NCBI GenBank assembly: GCA_029448655.1
Contig: JACCLO010000003.1
Coordinates: 1,736,001-1,800,000 of the forward strand
Source: Wolfiporia cocos
Lineage: Eukaryota > Basidiomycota > Agaricomycetes > Polyporales > Phaeolaceae
Direction of reading: 5' to 3'
DNA: 64,000 bases
The notes under the pieces are model-generated. The model searched no databases, had not been told where the DNA came from, and saw only the letters and a program-made list of their open reading frames with translations. A program made the position numbers and the translations under genes. Below are positions 11,609 through 23,220 of this stretch, piece by piece. The first letter of the stretch is position 1. Every line of letters starts with the position of its first letter.

Positions 11609-14428
11609 ATGCAACCGTCCGAGTACGAGATACGGCTGGAGGTGGAGGCCCTCCGGGATATCAGGAGACGTTCAACAGCAGGCGGACCTGGATCACTTGT
11701 CTTGGACCCGGACCTACCTAGCTCACCTTCGCCTGCATCCCCAACCAGCACAGCACACTGGTCGCCCACTGATGACTCTAGCAGCAGCTCGCACGAGGAG
11801 AGCACGGAAAGTAGTGCGGCTGGGAGCCAGGATGATCCGCTTCATTTATTCTGGGTCCCTGCTCGCTTACATCCAGAGATTGCCCCCGCTGAGTTCAAGC
11901 AATTCCTCAAGGAACATGCCCGGACACCGTCCGACGAGATGGGCGCCCTGGGGCGCTCGCTGTCTAGTGGATCAGTCGGCTTAGGGAGGAAGAAGTCGAT
12001 GTTGAGTCGGCAGTACAAGCCTTCTGCTGATGACGGCATCGAGGAGGAGGAGAAAGTGGTCCCCATCAAACGGAATCGGAGCGTCTTCACCAATTCCGGG
12101 CCGCAGCTCACCATCAACGACCTGCAGAGACTGGAGGAACTGGCTGAGGAAGCCTCCAAGACGGATGACCCTAGAAAGCTGCGGAGTGTACTGCGGAGGA
12201 GCCTCAGCCTCAATGTTGCGCCCTCAGGTAGATGCCATCTCATCCCGATTTCTCCGGGCTTCTGACCATGCATGTATGCAGTCATTGACCAGATGGACGA
12301 TATCACGGAGATGGGGGATGAAGCCGATTCGCCGATTGTTGTTCCCCGTCCAGGCCAGATTCTCCGTCGTTCAGCTCGCACCAAAATCCGAAAACCAGGT
12401 CAGACAGGAGAAGGCGCACACCGCTTCACGGCAGCAAGTCGTAGAAAAAAGTCTGTCGGCAGTCGCGCGGCGTCGATGGATGCGACTCGATCATCCAGTG
12501 ATTTATCCTCCAGCGATCACGGTCACGCAGAGTCTAGTCGACAGCCTCCTATTGAGGAGGAGCCCGCCGCTGCTCCTCCTATCCCGCGGCCGGAGTCGTT
12601 TACCCCCCTGCCACGGCCGGAGTCGTATAGCGAGGAATCTCTAATATATGACGCCTACGTCACTGACGAGCCTGATGACATGGAAACATTCGCGAGAACA
12701 AGCCCTGAGCCCTCGGTTGAATCCGCCATTACGCCACCTCTCTCAACGGCCTCGCATGAACCTGCTGAACCTGAACTTGAACCCGAACCAGAGCCTGAAC
12801 CAGAGCCTGAACGTGAGCCCGAACCCGAACCGACTCCAGCTCCGCCTGCTATCTCGCCAACACCCCCAGTCCTCCATCATCCTCAGCCTCAACGGGCTGT
12901 CGCTCCCCCCACGCCTGAACCTGCCGCCTCTACTCCTTCCTCCCAGCCCACTCCACCTGATACAGCTGCGGATGCTCCCCAACCTCGTCCGTCACTCCAA
13001 GAGTCCCGCCCGTCTCTTCAAGAATCTCGTCCATCTCTTCAGGAATCTCCTGGTTATCACCCGTCCTCCCCCAGCCCCTCCGAGCAGCAGCGGCAAAAGG
13101 ACAAGCGAGGAGGACTGTTCGGGAAGTGGGGAAGCAGCAGCAGCGATAAAAGCGCCAAGAAGCTGACCAAGGAGAGCGACAACCGCCCGCGCGAGAAGGA
13201 GAAAGAACCTGGTTTCTTCGGGTCGTTGTTCGGTGGCAAGAAGAAGCAAGAAGACTCGCCGTCGACGCTCGGAATGGGTCAATCAGGGCGCGAGACGGCC
13301 GCCGCGCTTCTTGGTGCCTCGAAGTCATCCAAGAGCTATGCCCCATCGCCATCGCCTCAATTGGCAGGCATGTATGCGCGTTATCCCATTCACGTCGAGC
13401 GGGCGATCTATCGGCTCAGCCATATCAAACTTGCTAACCCACGCCGTCCACTCTACGAGCAGGTCTTGATCAGCAATCTGATGTTCTGGTACCTTGGCGT
13501 TATCAACAAGGCGCAAAATCCTGCGCAACAGAACGGGGCCGCCGCACCACAACCACAGCCCCAGCAAGCGCCTCCGGACAAGGAACAGCTGGAACGCGAG
13601 CAGCGGGAGAAGGAGGAGCGGGAGCGGGCAGAGAAGGAGCGTTTGGAGCAGGAGCGGGAAATGAAGGAGAGGTCACGCAAAGGCACCCTCACGAAACAGC
13701 CCCTCCCGGGGTCGCCTGCGCCTGGCGGGAGGAGAGCTGAGATGCCCGTGCGTGGCCCTCAGTATGAGATGCAGCATCGGGCAATGGAGCAGGAGTACGG
13801 CCACGGTCCGCCGAACAACGCAGGGGCCGGCGTGCCGATGGGTCGAGGACCAGCAAGTGGAAACCCGCCGTTCCCACAGCACCCGGCGCCCCGGTCATCT
13901 TCGGCTCCCCCACCATCGTTTACAGTGCAGTCGCCACAGCCGCAGGCACCCAATGGCAATTTCTATAACATGAACAACGTGCCGATGCAGGGGCAGCAGT
14001 ACTCATCAGTGGTCGGGGGGCAGCTGCCACCCGGTGCGATGCCGCCTGTGGCTGTGGAACAAACGTGGCTGGCGTCTGCCGGCTCAGCACCAATGGTGAG
14101 TGGACGGGGACAAGCATCATCCACGCCACCGAGGTCGAGTTCCCCTCCCGACTCCTCTGCAGCTGCACCTCAACCCTCCCCTCGCCGCGCACGATCACCA
14201 CCGCCGAACCGATATACTCCAGCACAGGAGAAGCAGCCGTATCCCGCCAACAGGATGCCGAGTCGGTCTGTGTCTGCCTCTGCCGCGCCGCCGATCCCAA
14301 CCGTGCAGCACGTCAATGGCAAGCTCAAGAAGGGCACGAGTGCTCACGCTGTCGTCCAGAGCCATCGGCGATCGGAAGACGAGGACGTGCCGCTGGCTCT
14401 GTGGCAACAGCAACAGCGACGAAAGTAA
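11609..14428 (+). CDS. Zds1/Zds2-type cell-polarity protein
   Basis: Two exons, 11609-12227 and 12282-14428, joined in frame, give 921 aa. The N-terminal third carries conserved blocks that I associate with basidiomycete Zds proteins: LHLFWVPARLHPEIAP, KKSMLSRQYKP, PQLTINDLQRLEELAEEAS, LRSVLRRSLSLNVAPS and, after the intron, VVPRPGQILRRSARTKIRKP. The Zds C-terminal domain lies at about residues 570-616 (YPIHVERAIYRLSHIKLANP and the YEQVLISNLMFWYL stretch). The rest is low complexity: a Glu-Pro run near 12770-12830, three tandem RPSLQES repeats near 13000, and a Glu/Arg-rich coiled-coil stretch near 13580-13670. In yeast, Zds proteins bind PP2A-Cdc55 and act in polarity and mitotic exit; that role is inferred here. 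The start at 11609 (MQPSEYEIRLEVEALRDIRR) was preferred over further upstream codons. Confidence 0.85.
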
Positions 14429-17400
14429 TGAGTAACGGACTTTTTCCATTTCCCTTTCTGTACGCCTGCTGCTCGTCATACTCTTACCTCATCATCTAGA
14501 TATCCCTGCAATTTATATTGTCCTGGGCTTGTCCGCGATTCTCCACTGCCGCCGTCACGTCCACATGTGTTGCAGCTTGCATTCCATCGGACACCTTGTG
14601 CCTCGCTCCTTTCTCACTGAGAAGCCCTACAGGATGGCACTGCTCGGCAGGGTAATAGCCTCCGAGGACTTCTTGGGTACATCACCGAATACCTATCGTA
14701 CTATTTGGGTTGCAGATCACGTCTTCGCAGCAATCTGTTTGTATTTGCATCGCATGGACTGTTGGGGCTACATAGTAATATGCAATATGGAGAACATATT
14801 CGTGAACATAGACCGGTTACTGCTACGAATAGTGCCCGTAGAGGCTATATTTTTCCATCACAACTGGTTATATGTACTGTCCGCTCAGCAAGTACGTCTG
14901 TCACAAGATCCTTGGCATATAATGCACGATGTCCTTGTAGCACAACTTTCAGTGGTACGTATTCTCAAACTATATGCCGCAGCGCATTGTCGTTCTACCT
15001 AGAGTATCACTGTAATTCTGACCCAGTGCACTTGAGACTTACGACGCACTTCTACTCCAGCATTTACATCCTACTACTAAGGTTACTAACTACCCAAACT
15101 ATCATCCGGACCACGTGTGAATACAGTGCAGTTGTGTCGATATTATTCCGCTCATACTTGCCACAAGATCCAGCGTCCATGATTCGTCAGAACTAGTAGG
15201 TTGCCTCGTCTCCAGCCGTGTCTATTTGTTAGCCAGACATTATTCCGCTGCGCTCGAGAGTCGTCAGTATGAGCGCATCGTTCGATCTCCACGCAGATCG
15301 GTGCCAAGAAAATTCACTGCCCATCGCCTCGCTGTCTCTTAGCTCCGCAGCAGTTCCTGGCTGCTGCTCGCGGGACGACTAGTCAGCAAAATGCCATAGC
15401 GCTAGTGCGCCAGCTTGACGGCGGACAGCTGCCAAGAGGAAATTAGAGATCACTAGTGCCCAGTGCGGTAGGTCCATGAAACCGACGCGTCGCGTCGCGT
15501 TTGTACGCGTCGCCACAGATTGGTGTACGTATATCAGGGACGAGTCGGGTACGCCGGGCACCCGCGCATTAGTGAGACGGAACGCCATCGCCATGGATTC
15601 GTACAGGACCGCTGTAAACCCGCGCGCAGCACCGATAGCATGCCACTGGGGTGCCAAGCTGAACAAAGTGCCGTTAACGTGGCCTCAGAGCCACCTACCA
15701 GGTGAATGAATGGTATCGCAGTAATCTCTTGAATGGGTTTCTTTTTGAATAGATTTCTTCTTACCAGATGGGGTCGCTGGTCCAGGTGATTAGTGAATTG
15801 CATTTCAGTCGCCGATATTAATGCCGAGCACCATGAGCACCGGTTGAACGAGTCGGTGCAGCGAGCTCCACAACAAGCACTAGCTTGAAGATACTAGTCC
15901 AGAGTCAGCTGCAAAGACAGATGGAGCCACGGCGATTGGCAGTCGTCTCGACGGGAGCCTGAGTGTCCGCTAAAGCCAAATGCTGGCGATCTGCTCATAT
16001 TGCAAATGCGGCTTTACGTAGACCGCTGATAAGTCTATGCCCGAAGTCTAGAAAGTGCTTGTGGGTTGGGGTGTTGCCATGCATTTGCGAGCGATGAGCT
16101 GACGATGGCAGCTAAAGGCTCGATTTTCTGTCAATAATGGTGTAGTGCAATCGCACAACAGGGATGCTCGTCGCCCGTCTGCCTCAATCTGCCATCGTTC
16201 TCTTTATACGCAACGGCCTGATGCATACGCTCCGGCCCACGACGCCCTCAGCAAGCAACGCTCCCCTCGCACCGTCCCACACCCGTCACGACTCAGGCGC
16301 CGCGCCGGGGCTCTCACGCACACGCACACGCACATGCGCCCCAGCTGCGATATCGATCGGCGTCGCGATACGTAACGACCGACACAATCGCATCGACGGC
16401 AACCAGGCACGCACACCCAATCTTCTGAACGTCGTCGGCTAGCGTGATCGTGGGCACCCACGAAGTCGCCCAATCGCGCATCAGGCGATAATCGACAGCT
16501 GATGCATCTCACCTCGCCTCGCCTCGCGTCGGACGCGTGTACGTCTTCGTGACGATTGTCGGGGAAAGTTTGTTCTGCTCGGCGGGCTTTTTATGATGCG
16601 GGGAGCGCAGCTGTGTACGATGAATCATACCGAGCAGCTGACCACGCGCTGTTCAGCCACGCGCGCGGGCCGCTGCAGTCCCAAGCTGCAGGCAATATTA
16701 GCTACAATTGAGGCCACGGCGGCGCGTCGCGCGTCGACCGAGAACGTCAGATATCGATATCTATGGCGGCACGCGGTAATGTCGGCCCCGGCGCGCGCGA
16801 AGAAGAAGCGCAGAAAAGCCGTGGTATGAGCGCACGCTCCGAGCTCAGGCCTCAGGTGGAGCCGGCCGCGATGAGATTCGAGATCGGCGCCACGACGTCT
16901 GCCAGCGTGCTCGGCTACGCAGGTAGGTGGTGGCGCCGGAGCGGCCTGCGAGGCGATCATGATCATGATCATATGCAGCACAAGACAAAAGAGCGAGGAA
17001 CGATAAATGCTGATGCTGGCTAGTGTTGATGTTCGCCGTATAGCCGAGCTACCCGTGACTAGATGTGATCAGAGTATGTGGTGATTTTGACGATGCGGGG
17101 AGCGCGGAGCATGCGCGAGCGCCAGGGCTCGGGCGGCGCTTCGGGAGGTGGACGAAGCGGGCAGGGGATTTGTACCATGACGAGAGGTGTGTCATGAGCT
17201 TGTTTGACGCGCCTTCGATCTGGGCGGATATCGATGACCGCGCGAACGGTGCAGGGTGTCGTGTACGAACGCTCGCTATTCCGGGCCTTGCGCTTCACGA
17301 TCGATACGCGGGTCCTGAGGGGCAGAAAGTATCATCATATAAGCACCTGGCCATGAGGGGATAATCACTGATGTGCGAGCGGGGTTGTTTGTCAAGGCCT

Positions 17401-18309
17401 GTTCCGTGTGTAGAGAGATGTACAATCAATGATGCACAGGGTTTGGAAGGAATGCAGTTCTCTCTGGCGGTTCGCCCGTCGGAGCGGCTCACATTGGGCG
17501 ATGCGGAACGTCAAGACACCGACGTATTGAGCGGTGTACAAAGCATGGCTGGCGTGGAAAGCGCCATACAGCGAACGGCGGGCGCACACGCCGTTTCAGC
17601 GGCCTTACCAACGTGAGAGCAGCCCTGGTCGAAGTCGGCGAGCCAGAAGGCGCAAAAGCGTCCGCGACAGGGCCGGGTTCGGTGTTCAGCCAGATTGAGG
17701 AAACGGAGGGCGAGCAGGTGGGCCGCGGCGAGCCGTCTCATCAGATCGCGACGCGGCGAGTGATGCGAGCGGCGAGTCTTGATGGGGCGAGGAGAAGCGA
17801 GCGGTGGCGTTCATGCAAATCTCGAATCCTTCTGAGCCGGGAAATGAGTTTGTAATGCGCGCCAGCAATGGTCATTTCCGCCCGTGCCCGGGAGGTCAGT
17901 TTGCGCGGACCGCACTGCTCGTCGAACGCCAGAACACGCTGATGTCGGTGTTGGCTGATGTGGGAGGAGGAGCACTGCACCCTGCGCCAGGTCCAGAGTT
18001 GCCAATTGAGGGTGCCGGCAAGGGCCGAGATGTGGGGGCCCCCAATCTGGCGGGCCAGCCTGCCAGCCTGCCTCGCGGACCTCTGTTCACGGCGAGCTGG
18101 GCAGCGAGGCTGCAGAAAGCGTTTGGTTGAGTGCAGGAAGTGTTCGACGCTCACCGGGCGCAGTGCGAAGGCGCACGCAGCGGAGGGGAATTAAGGCGGA
18201 GAGGATCTGGTCATGCGCCAGATCTGTGCAAGAAGCTGGTCGCCATCGCCCACCGCGGTCGCCCTCCTCGTTCCTGACCACGACGATCCCTCTCGCATGC
18301 GCCCCATAC
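14429..18309. other. 3.9-kb intergenic region, no supported gene
   Basis: Several frames of 75-160 codons exist here on both strands (for example near 14529-15002 and, on the minus strand, 15379-15803). None contains a motif I recognise, none continues across credible introns, and their amino-acid composition looks like chance. A short GATCAT run occurs near 16956-16972. The right end is probably the promoter of the RING/VWA gene. A small intron-rich gene could be hidden; I could not find one. Confidence 0.4.
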
Positions 18310-21300
18310 ATGAAGCCTGAATCCTCCCCCTCCTGGGCATCGCACAATCAGAGCACCCAGCAGTCCCGCCATCACCATCACACGCCCAACTCTAATCTCC
18401 GTCACTCTCCCTCTCCCAAACCTCCATCTCGGGCCTCGCTCTCTGCCCAGTTTCGTAACGTATTTCACCGCGCCCCCCACCGCGTCTCCTCCTCCAACTC
18501 CCTGCGCTCTGCCAACTCCTCGTCCGCCCCGAACACACCCTCCTACACCGCCCCCGACCCGCGACCCACCCACCCGTACGCAGCCATGGTCGCCGCGCCC
18601 CTGCCAGTCGTCTCCAGCCGCGACGCGCCGAACGAGGAGGATGAGTGCCCCGTCTGCCTCGAGCCCCTCAGCTTCAGCTTCAGGCTCCCCGGCGAGAAGC
18701 CTCACATTGTTCCGGAGTGCGGACACGCCCTGCACGAGGTGAGCGAGCCATTCATTCTCTTTTCCTTTCCCCGCTTCTTCTCGGCTTGTACCTCGCTCGT
18801 CACCGCCGCCTCTGCGGCGTCGCCGCGCAATTGCGGTGCGACATCGAACGTTCCTCGACACCGACGCGCCGCCCCCCCGGGTGCCAGGACCACTCACGGT
18901 CGTGCTCGGAATGCGACAATCGGCCCCAGAGTATCATCCTTCCCCTCATTGCAATGCTGCTTTGCAAGCATGCACGCCGTCGCGGCGACAACATACCGAC
19001 GCGCCGGAGCCTGGGACGCGCCGTCCGGCCGCAGCGCTACCTGACACCGACGCGCCCTGCGCTATTGCCTCCGAGTATGTGCTTGGTCACGCACTCGCGC
19101 CCGTCGGCGCTGGTCTGTCAGGCGGGGTCCGCCGAGGCCTCACTTGAACGGTGCTCGCCCGATCCCTCGCTGTGGGAAAGACGCCGGGTGCGGTGCGGCG
19201 TTTGCTACGACTTTTGCAAATGGCGTGCAGCATGCAGGCCACGAAGGCCGTCCTGGGTTGCTACACAGCTCCCCGTCCCGCATAGCTGCGCACAGTCGCT
19301 GCAACTGAGGCTGCGGCTTGGGATTGTTGGGCCGCGCCGGCAGCCGCCGTGCGCTGCGCGAAATTCCGGTGGGGCAGGCTAGCGCGGACTGCATGAATGT
19401 TGCATGCCCGCACTGCCTCGTCTTCCCAGTATACATGTGCCAAAGCGGGAAGTGCCCGCCTTTGTCGTTGGATTGGCAGGGAGACAGAACCACGAACGGC
19501 AATTTCGAATTGCAGTTGCTGTTCAACAGCGGAAAGGCACGGGAGGTCTTCTCTACAAGTCCCCACTTACCTCGCGACGTTGGTCCTGGCGATGAAGCCC
19601 AGACCAGAGAGTTGCGATTTCCTCCGCGTTCATCATGAACAGGAGAGTTGGCGCGCAGATGAAGCCGCGTTCGGTTTCGACCGTCTTGCAAATAAGACGG
19701 TGCTATGCGACTGAATGGACTGTGTTCGTCATGCATAATGCGCAGAGGTGCCACCGCTTTAACTGTCCGAGCAGTTGATACCATCCATTGTTGATGTCGC
19801 GATGAGGTCTCATTCCCCGCTGCAGTTTGCCGATGTCGAGGACATCAGATTGGATGGTTATCTGCACTGCCCAGCCATTCCAGCGTAGCTGCGCAGCACC
19901 GCTTTCTCCACTTCTTCCCTACCTGTGCGTGGTCGAACGGCGTTCTGACGACAAAATGCAGGCATGCTTCACCGCAGTATATGGGCCCCCGCCAGGGCCA
20001 TCGAGAGCCGGAACTGTCATCCGCAAAGCCAACCTCGGCGTGTGCGGCGTGTGCAGACGACCAATGAAGGTCGGTGACGGAGACGGTGGAAAATCCAACA
20101 GTAAGCATTCCCATCCGCGTTGCATCGTGTGGACTAACGCGCTATGCCCTACAGAGCTCGCCGCGCTCACGGGGATGGGCGACCCCAAAGGGACATCGAT
20201 GTACCCCGGGCGAGAGACCCCATCGTCGGTGCGGACGTATCCCCAGCGCGGGGCGGCGGCTCCGGCGCCTGAGCCGTACGATCCAACGAAGGACGACCCG
20301 ATCGAGCACGCGAGCAAGTCGAGCAGCAGCGCGCACAGCGCACACGAGCCGTCGCAGTACATCGTGTCGCCGTCGATCCAGGTGCGGTCCGAGTTCGCGA
20401 CGCTGACGCGGACGAGCGAGGCGAGCCAGCCGCTGACGTGCATCGTCGTCGTCGAGCTGCCCGGGAAGCGGCAGAGCACGCACGTGCCCGGGACGGTGAT
20501 GCCCATGCCCGAGACGTTCTCGCCGCGCGGGGGGAGCACGTACCAGCTCGAGTCGAGCGCGCACTCGCTGCGCTCGAGCCCGATGCCTGAGTACCACCCG
20601 CCGGCGCGTCAGACGGCCCCGTCCGACCACGAGTCGCACGCGCGCTCGCAGCCGCTGTCGCCCGCGTCGTCGCCCGAGCGCCAGCTCGCGCAGATGCACG
20701 AGGAGGCTTACGGCGCGGAGGACTCGCCGTTCAACGCGATCACGGAGGACCTGCGCTCGCGCATCATCGACTGGAAGGGGCACCCGCTGTCGGGGCTCGG
20801 CCCGCTGCAGATGTACGACCTGCTCTCCGTCCGGCGGGACGCGATGGTGCGCGAGTTCTTCGTGTACCTCTTCCGCGAGGCGATCATCTGCGTCGTCGAG
20901 GAGAAGAAGCGCTCGCTCGGGCGGCTGCTCTCGACCGCGTCCGGCGCGACGGCGGCGTTTGGCGAGTCCGGCGCGGGCCCGGCCGCGCAGGCCGCGCAGC
21001 AGAAGGGCGTGCTGCGTCTCAAGGGCCGGATATACATCCGGCACATCAGACAGGTCACCGACACGTCCGTGATGGGCGAGCTGAGCCTGACGATCGACAT
21101 GGAGGACGAGCGGCTCGACTCGTTCATCCTCATCTTCAAGGAGCGGTCCTCGCTCGAGACCTGGCGCGCGCACATACAGGCGCTCGTGAACGTGTACCAG
21201 CAGCAGAGCGCGGCGGCGCAGGCGCGCGAGCCGCCGGGATCGTCGTCGCCGCCGGGCGGGGCGCCCGCCCCGGAGCTGGAAGAGTTCGGCGGGAGCCAGA

Positions 21301-23220
21301 AGGCGATGCGCATGCTCAGCGGCAGCACGGGAACGACGGTGAGCACGACGGACAGCCTCCTGCTCAACGGCTCGGCGCGCTCAACGGCATCCTCGCACAC
21401 GTCGTACGGGTCCGTCTCCGCGCCGCGCGGGATGCAGGCGCACAAGCTGGGCACGCTCGACGAAGACGCCGAGTTTGGGCGGTACAGCTCGCCCGCGCCC
21501 CTCGTCGCGCCGCACATGTCCGCCGGGCCGAGCAACTCGCTCCAGCCCCTGCCGCACCCGCCGCTCGACCTCATCCTCGTCGTGTCCGTCCCGGCCCCGA
21601 ACGCGACGCCGAGCACGGCGGCGCTCAAGATCCGCGTGATTCGCGCCTCCCTCGACTTCATCATCGCGTCGCTCGGACCGAAGGACCGCCTGAGCTTGGT
21701 CACGTTCGAGGTCGGAGTCGGTGGGCGGGTGAGGAAAACACCGTTCTTGAGCCCCGGGAAGCCGCAGAGCAAAACGAGGCTGAGGAAGTTTGTGGACGAG
21801 CTCGGTCGTCGCGATGATGGGACGCCGTTTGAAGACGAGTTTTTGGTCAGGGGATCGCAGGATGACAAGACAGACGTAGTGACTGCGGTCAACCACGGTA
21901 GGTTTAGGTGGATTTTTCTGTGGGGCAGTCGCTGATACTCGTGACAGGCCTAGATGTCGTTCTCCAGCGCAAGTCTCGCAACCCGGTCACTGGCATGATC
22001 CTGGTCAGTGATACTGCGGAGACCACCCGCCGTGCGCAGATGGACCTCGTCCTCGCACGAACGGAGGCTGCAAACGTCCCCATCCATTCGTTCGGCTACG
22101 GCCGCTCACACGACCCTGCATCGCTCTGGCTCATGTCGAACCACACGAGTGGCACATATACCTTCGTCAAGGACTGGTACGACCTGCGAGACTGCCTCGC
22201 TGGCTGCATCGGCGGCATGATGTCCATTGGGCTCCTTCACATCAAGCTCCACATGAAGATCGTCGACGGGCAGCGCTTCCGCATTCGCAAAACCTCTGGA
22301 GGTCCCATGACCATCCTCTCGTCCGACGGGCGCGATGTGGACGTGGAGCTCGGCGAGCTGCGGTACGGCGAGCGGAAGGAGATGCTGATCGAGCTCGAGC
22401 TGGACAATAGCGACGTTGCGCAGATGCAGGCCATGCAGCAGAATCCCGTCGCGCAGCGCCCGTTGAACGCAACGGACCAGTTCATGGGCCGCATGGGCCT
22501 GGATGCGCTGTCGATCGCGGACCTGCCTGACCTCTCGGACGGCATGATGGACAGGATGATTGACGAAGTGCCCGTGTTCGAGGTCGACGGCTCGTTCTTC
22601 GACCCAGCGGCCGCAAAACATGTCTCGCGCCTTGCGCACCCGGTGCTGCTGACTGTGACCCTCCTACCAAACACAGGCAGCCGACCACGAACGCCTGCCG
22701 CGAATGGATCCGACCCAGACATTGTGCGCCGGCGGATGGAGCTGCTCGCCTCCGACATGATCACGCGCGCGCTTGTGCTAGTATCGCGCAAGAATCTTCC
22801 ACAAGCGCAAAAGCTGCTGAGCGAGACGCGGCGCATCCTCCACACCGTTTTGCAAAACATCACGCAGTCGCTGCCACCGCCGAACCGCGAGGGCAACACA
22901 GCGCGGAATCGGAAAGAAATCCTCACTCTGCAGGCCGTGCGTGCGATCCAGGCGGTCCTCCAGGACATGCAGATGTTGTCGGAGGCGCTCGATGAGAATG
23001 CAGACTTCTTTGCGCATGACCAGCGGAATTTCGGTGCTCAACAGGTATGTGGCGATGTTCTTGAGCTAATGAAGCCAAGACTGATGTGTCCCGGCAGGCC
23101 ATGGTCCTGCGCGATCAGAAGAGTTGGAGCGGCCGCAGTGCTATAGAGCGGCTATTCTGGACAATCGATAATTCCATCGAGCTGGTCTCACGAAGTACTG
23201 ACTGGGTTGCTCGCGAATGA
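18310..23220 (+). CDS. RING-H2 / PH / VWA scaffold, Ste5/Far1-like
   Basis: Five exons, 18310-18738, 19962-20100, 20155-21897, 21948-23044 and 23098-23220, total 3,531 nt and encode 1,176 aa. A Ser/Pro-rich N-terminus leads into a RING-H2 finger at about residues 123-180: CPVC, then CGHALHEAC, then CGVC. A PH-like domain follows (about 335-490; RIIDWKGHPLSGLGPLQMYD through the RSSLETWRAHIQALVNVY helix), then a von Willebrand A domain (about 590-760; LDLILVVSVPAP, DRLSLVTFEVG, GMILVSDTAE, VPIHSFGYG) and a helical tail. This order is that of the fungal mating-pathway scaffolds Ste5 and Far1. By that family it would organise the pheromone MAPK cascade at the membrane or act as a RING E3; both are inference. 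Intron 1 is 1,223 bp and splits the RING, which is odd for this locus. The start codon is my choice among nearby ATGs. Confidence 0.82.
18739..19961 (+). other. unusually long intron splitting the RING domain
   Basis: Exon 1 ends in CACGAG just before GTGAGC, and exon 2 begins with GCATGCTTC after ATGCAG. The join restores CGHALHEACF in phase 0. Other introns in this window are about 45-80 bp. Open frames inside the 1.2 kb resemble nothing I know, and I see no terminal repeats that would mark an insertion. Confidence 0.65.

Noticed and set aside
14529..15196. Plus-strand frames of 157 and 163 codons downstream of the Zds-type gene
   Set aside because: They overlap each other in different registers, resemble no family and look like 3' UTR or spacer.
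20142..21892. Long minus-strand frames (343 and 394 codons) opposite the RING/PH/VWA gene
   Set aside because: They arise from GC-rich codon bias on the other strand, are Arg/Ser-rich and low in complexity, and carry no family motifs.
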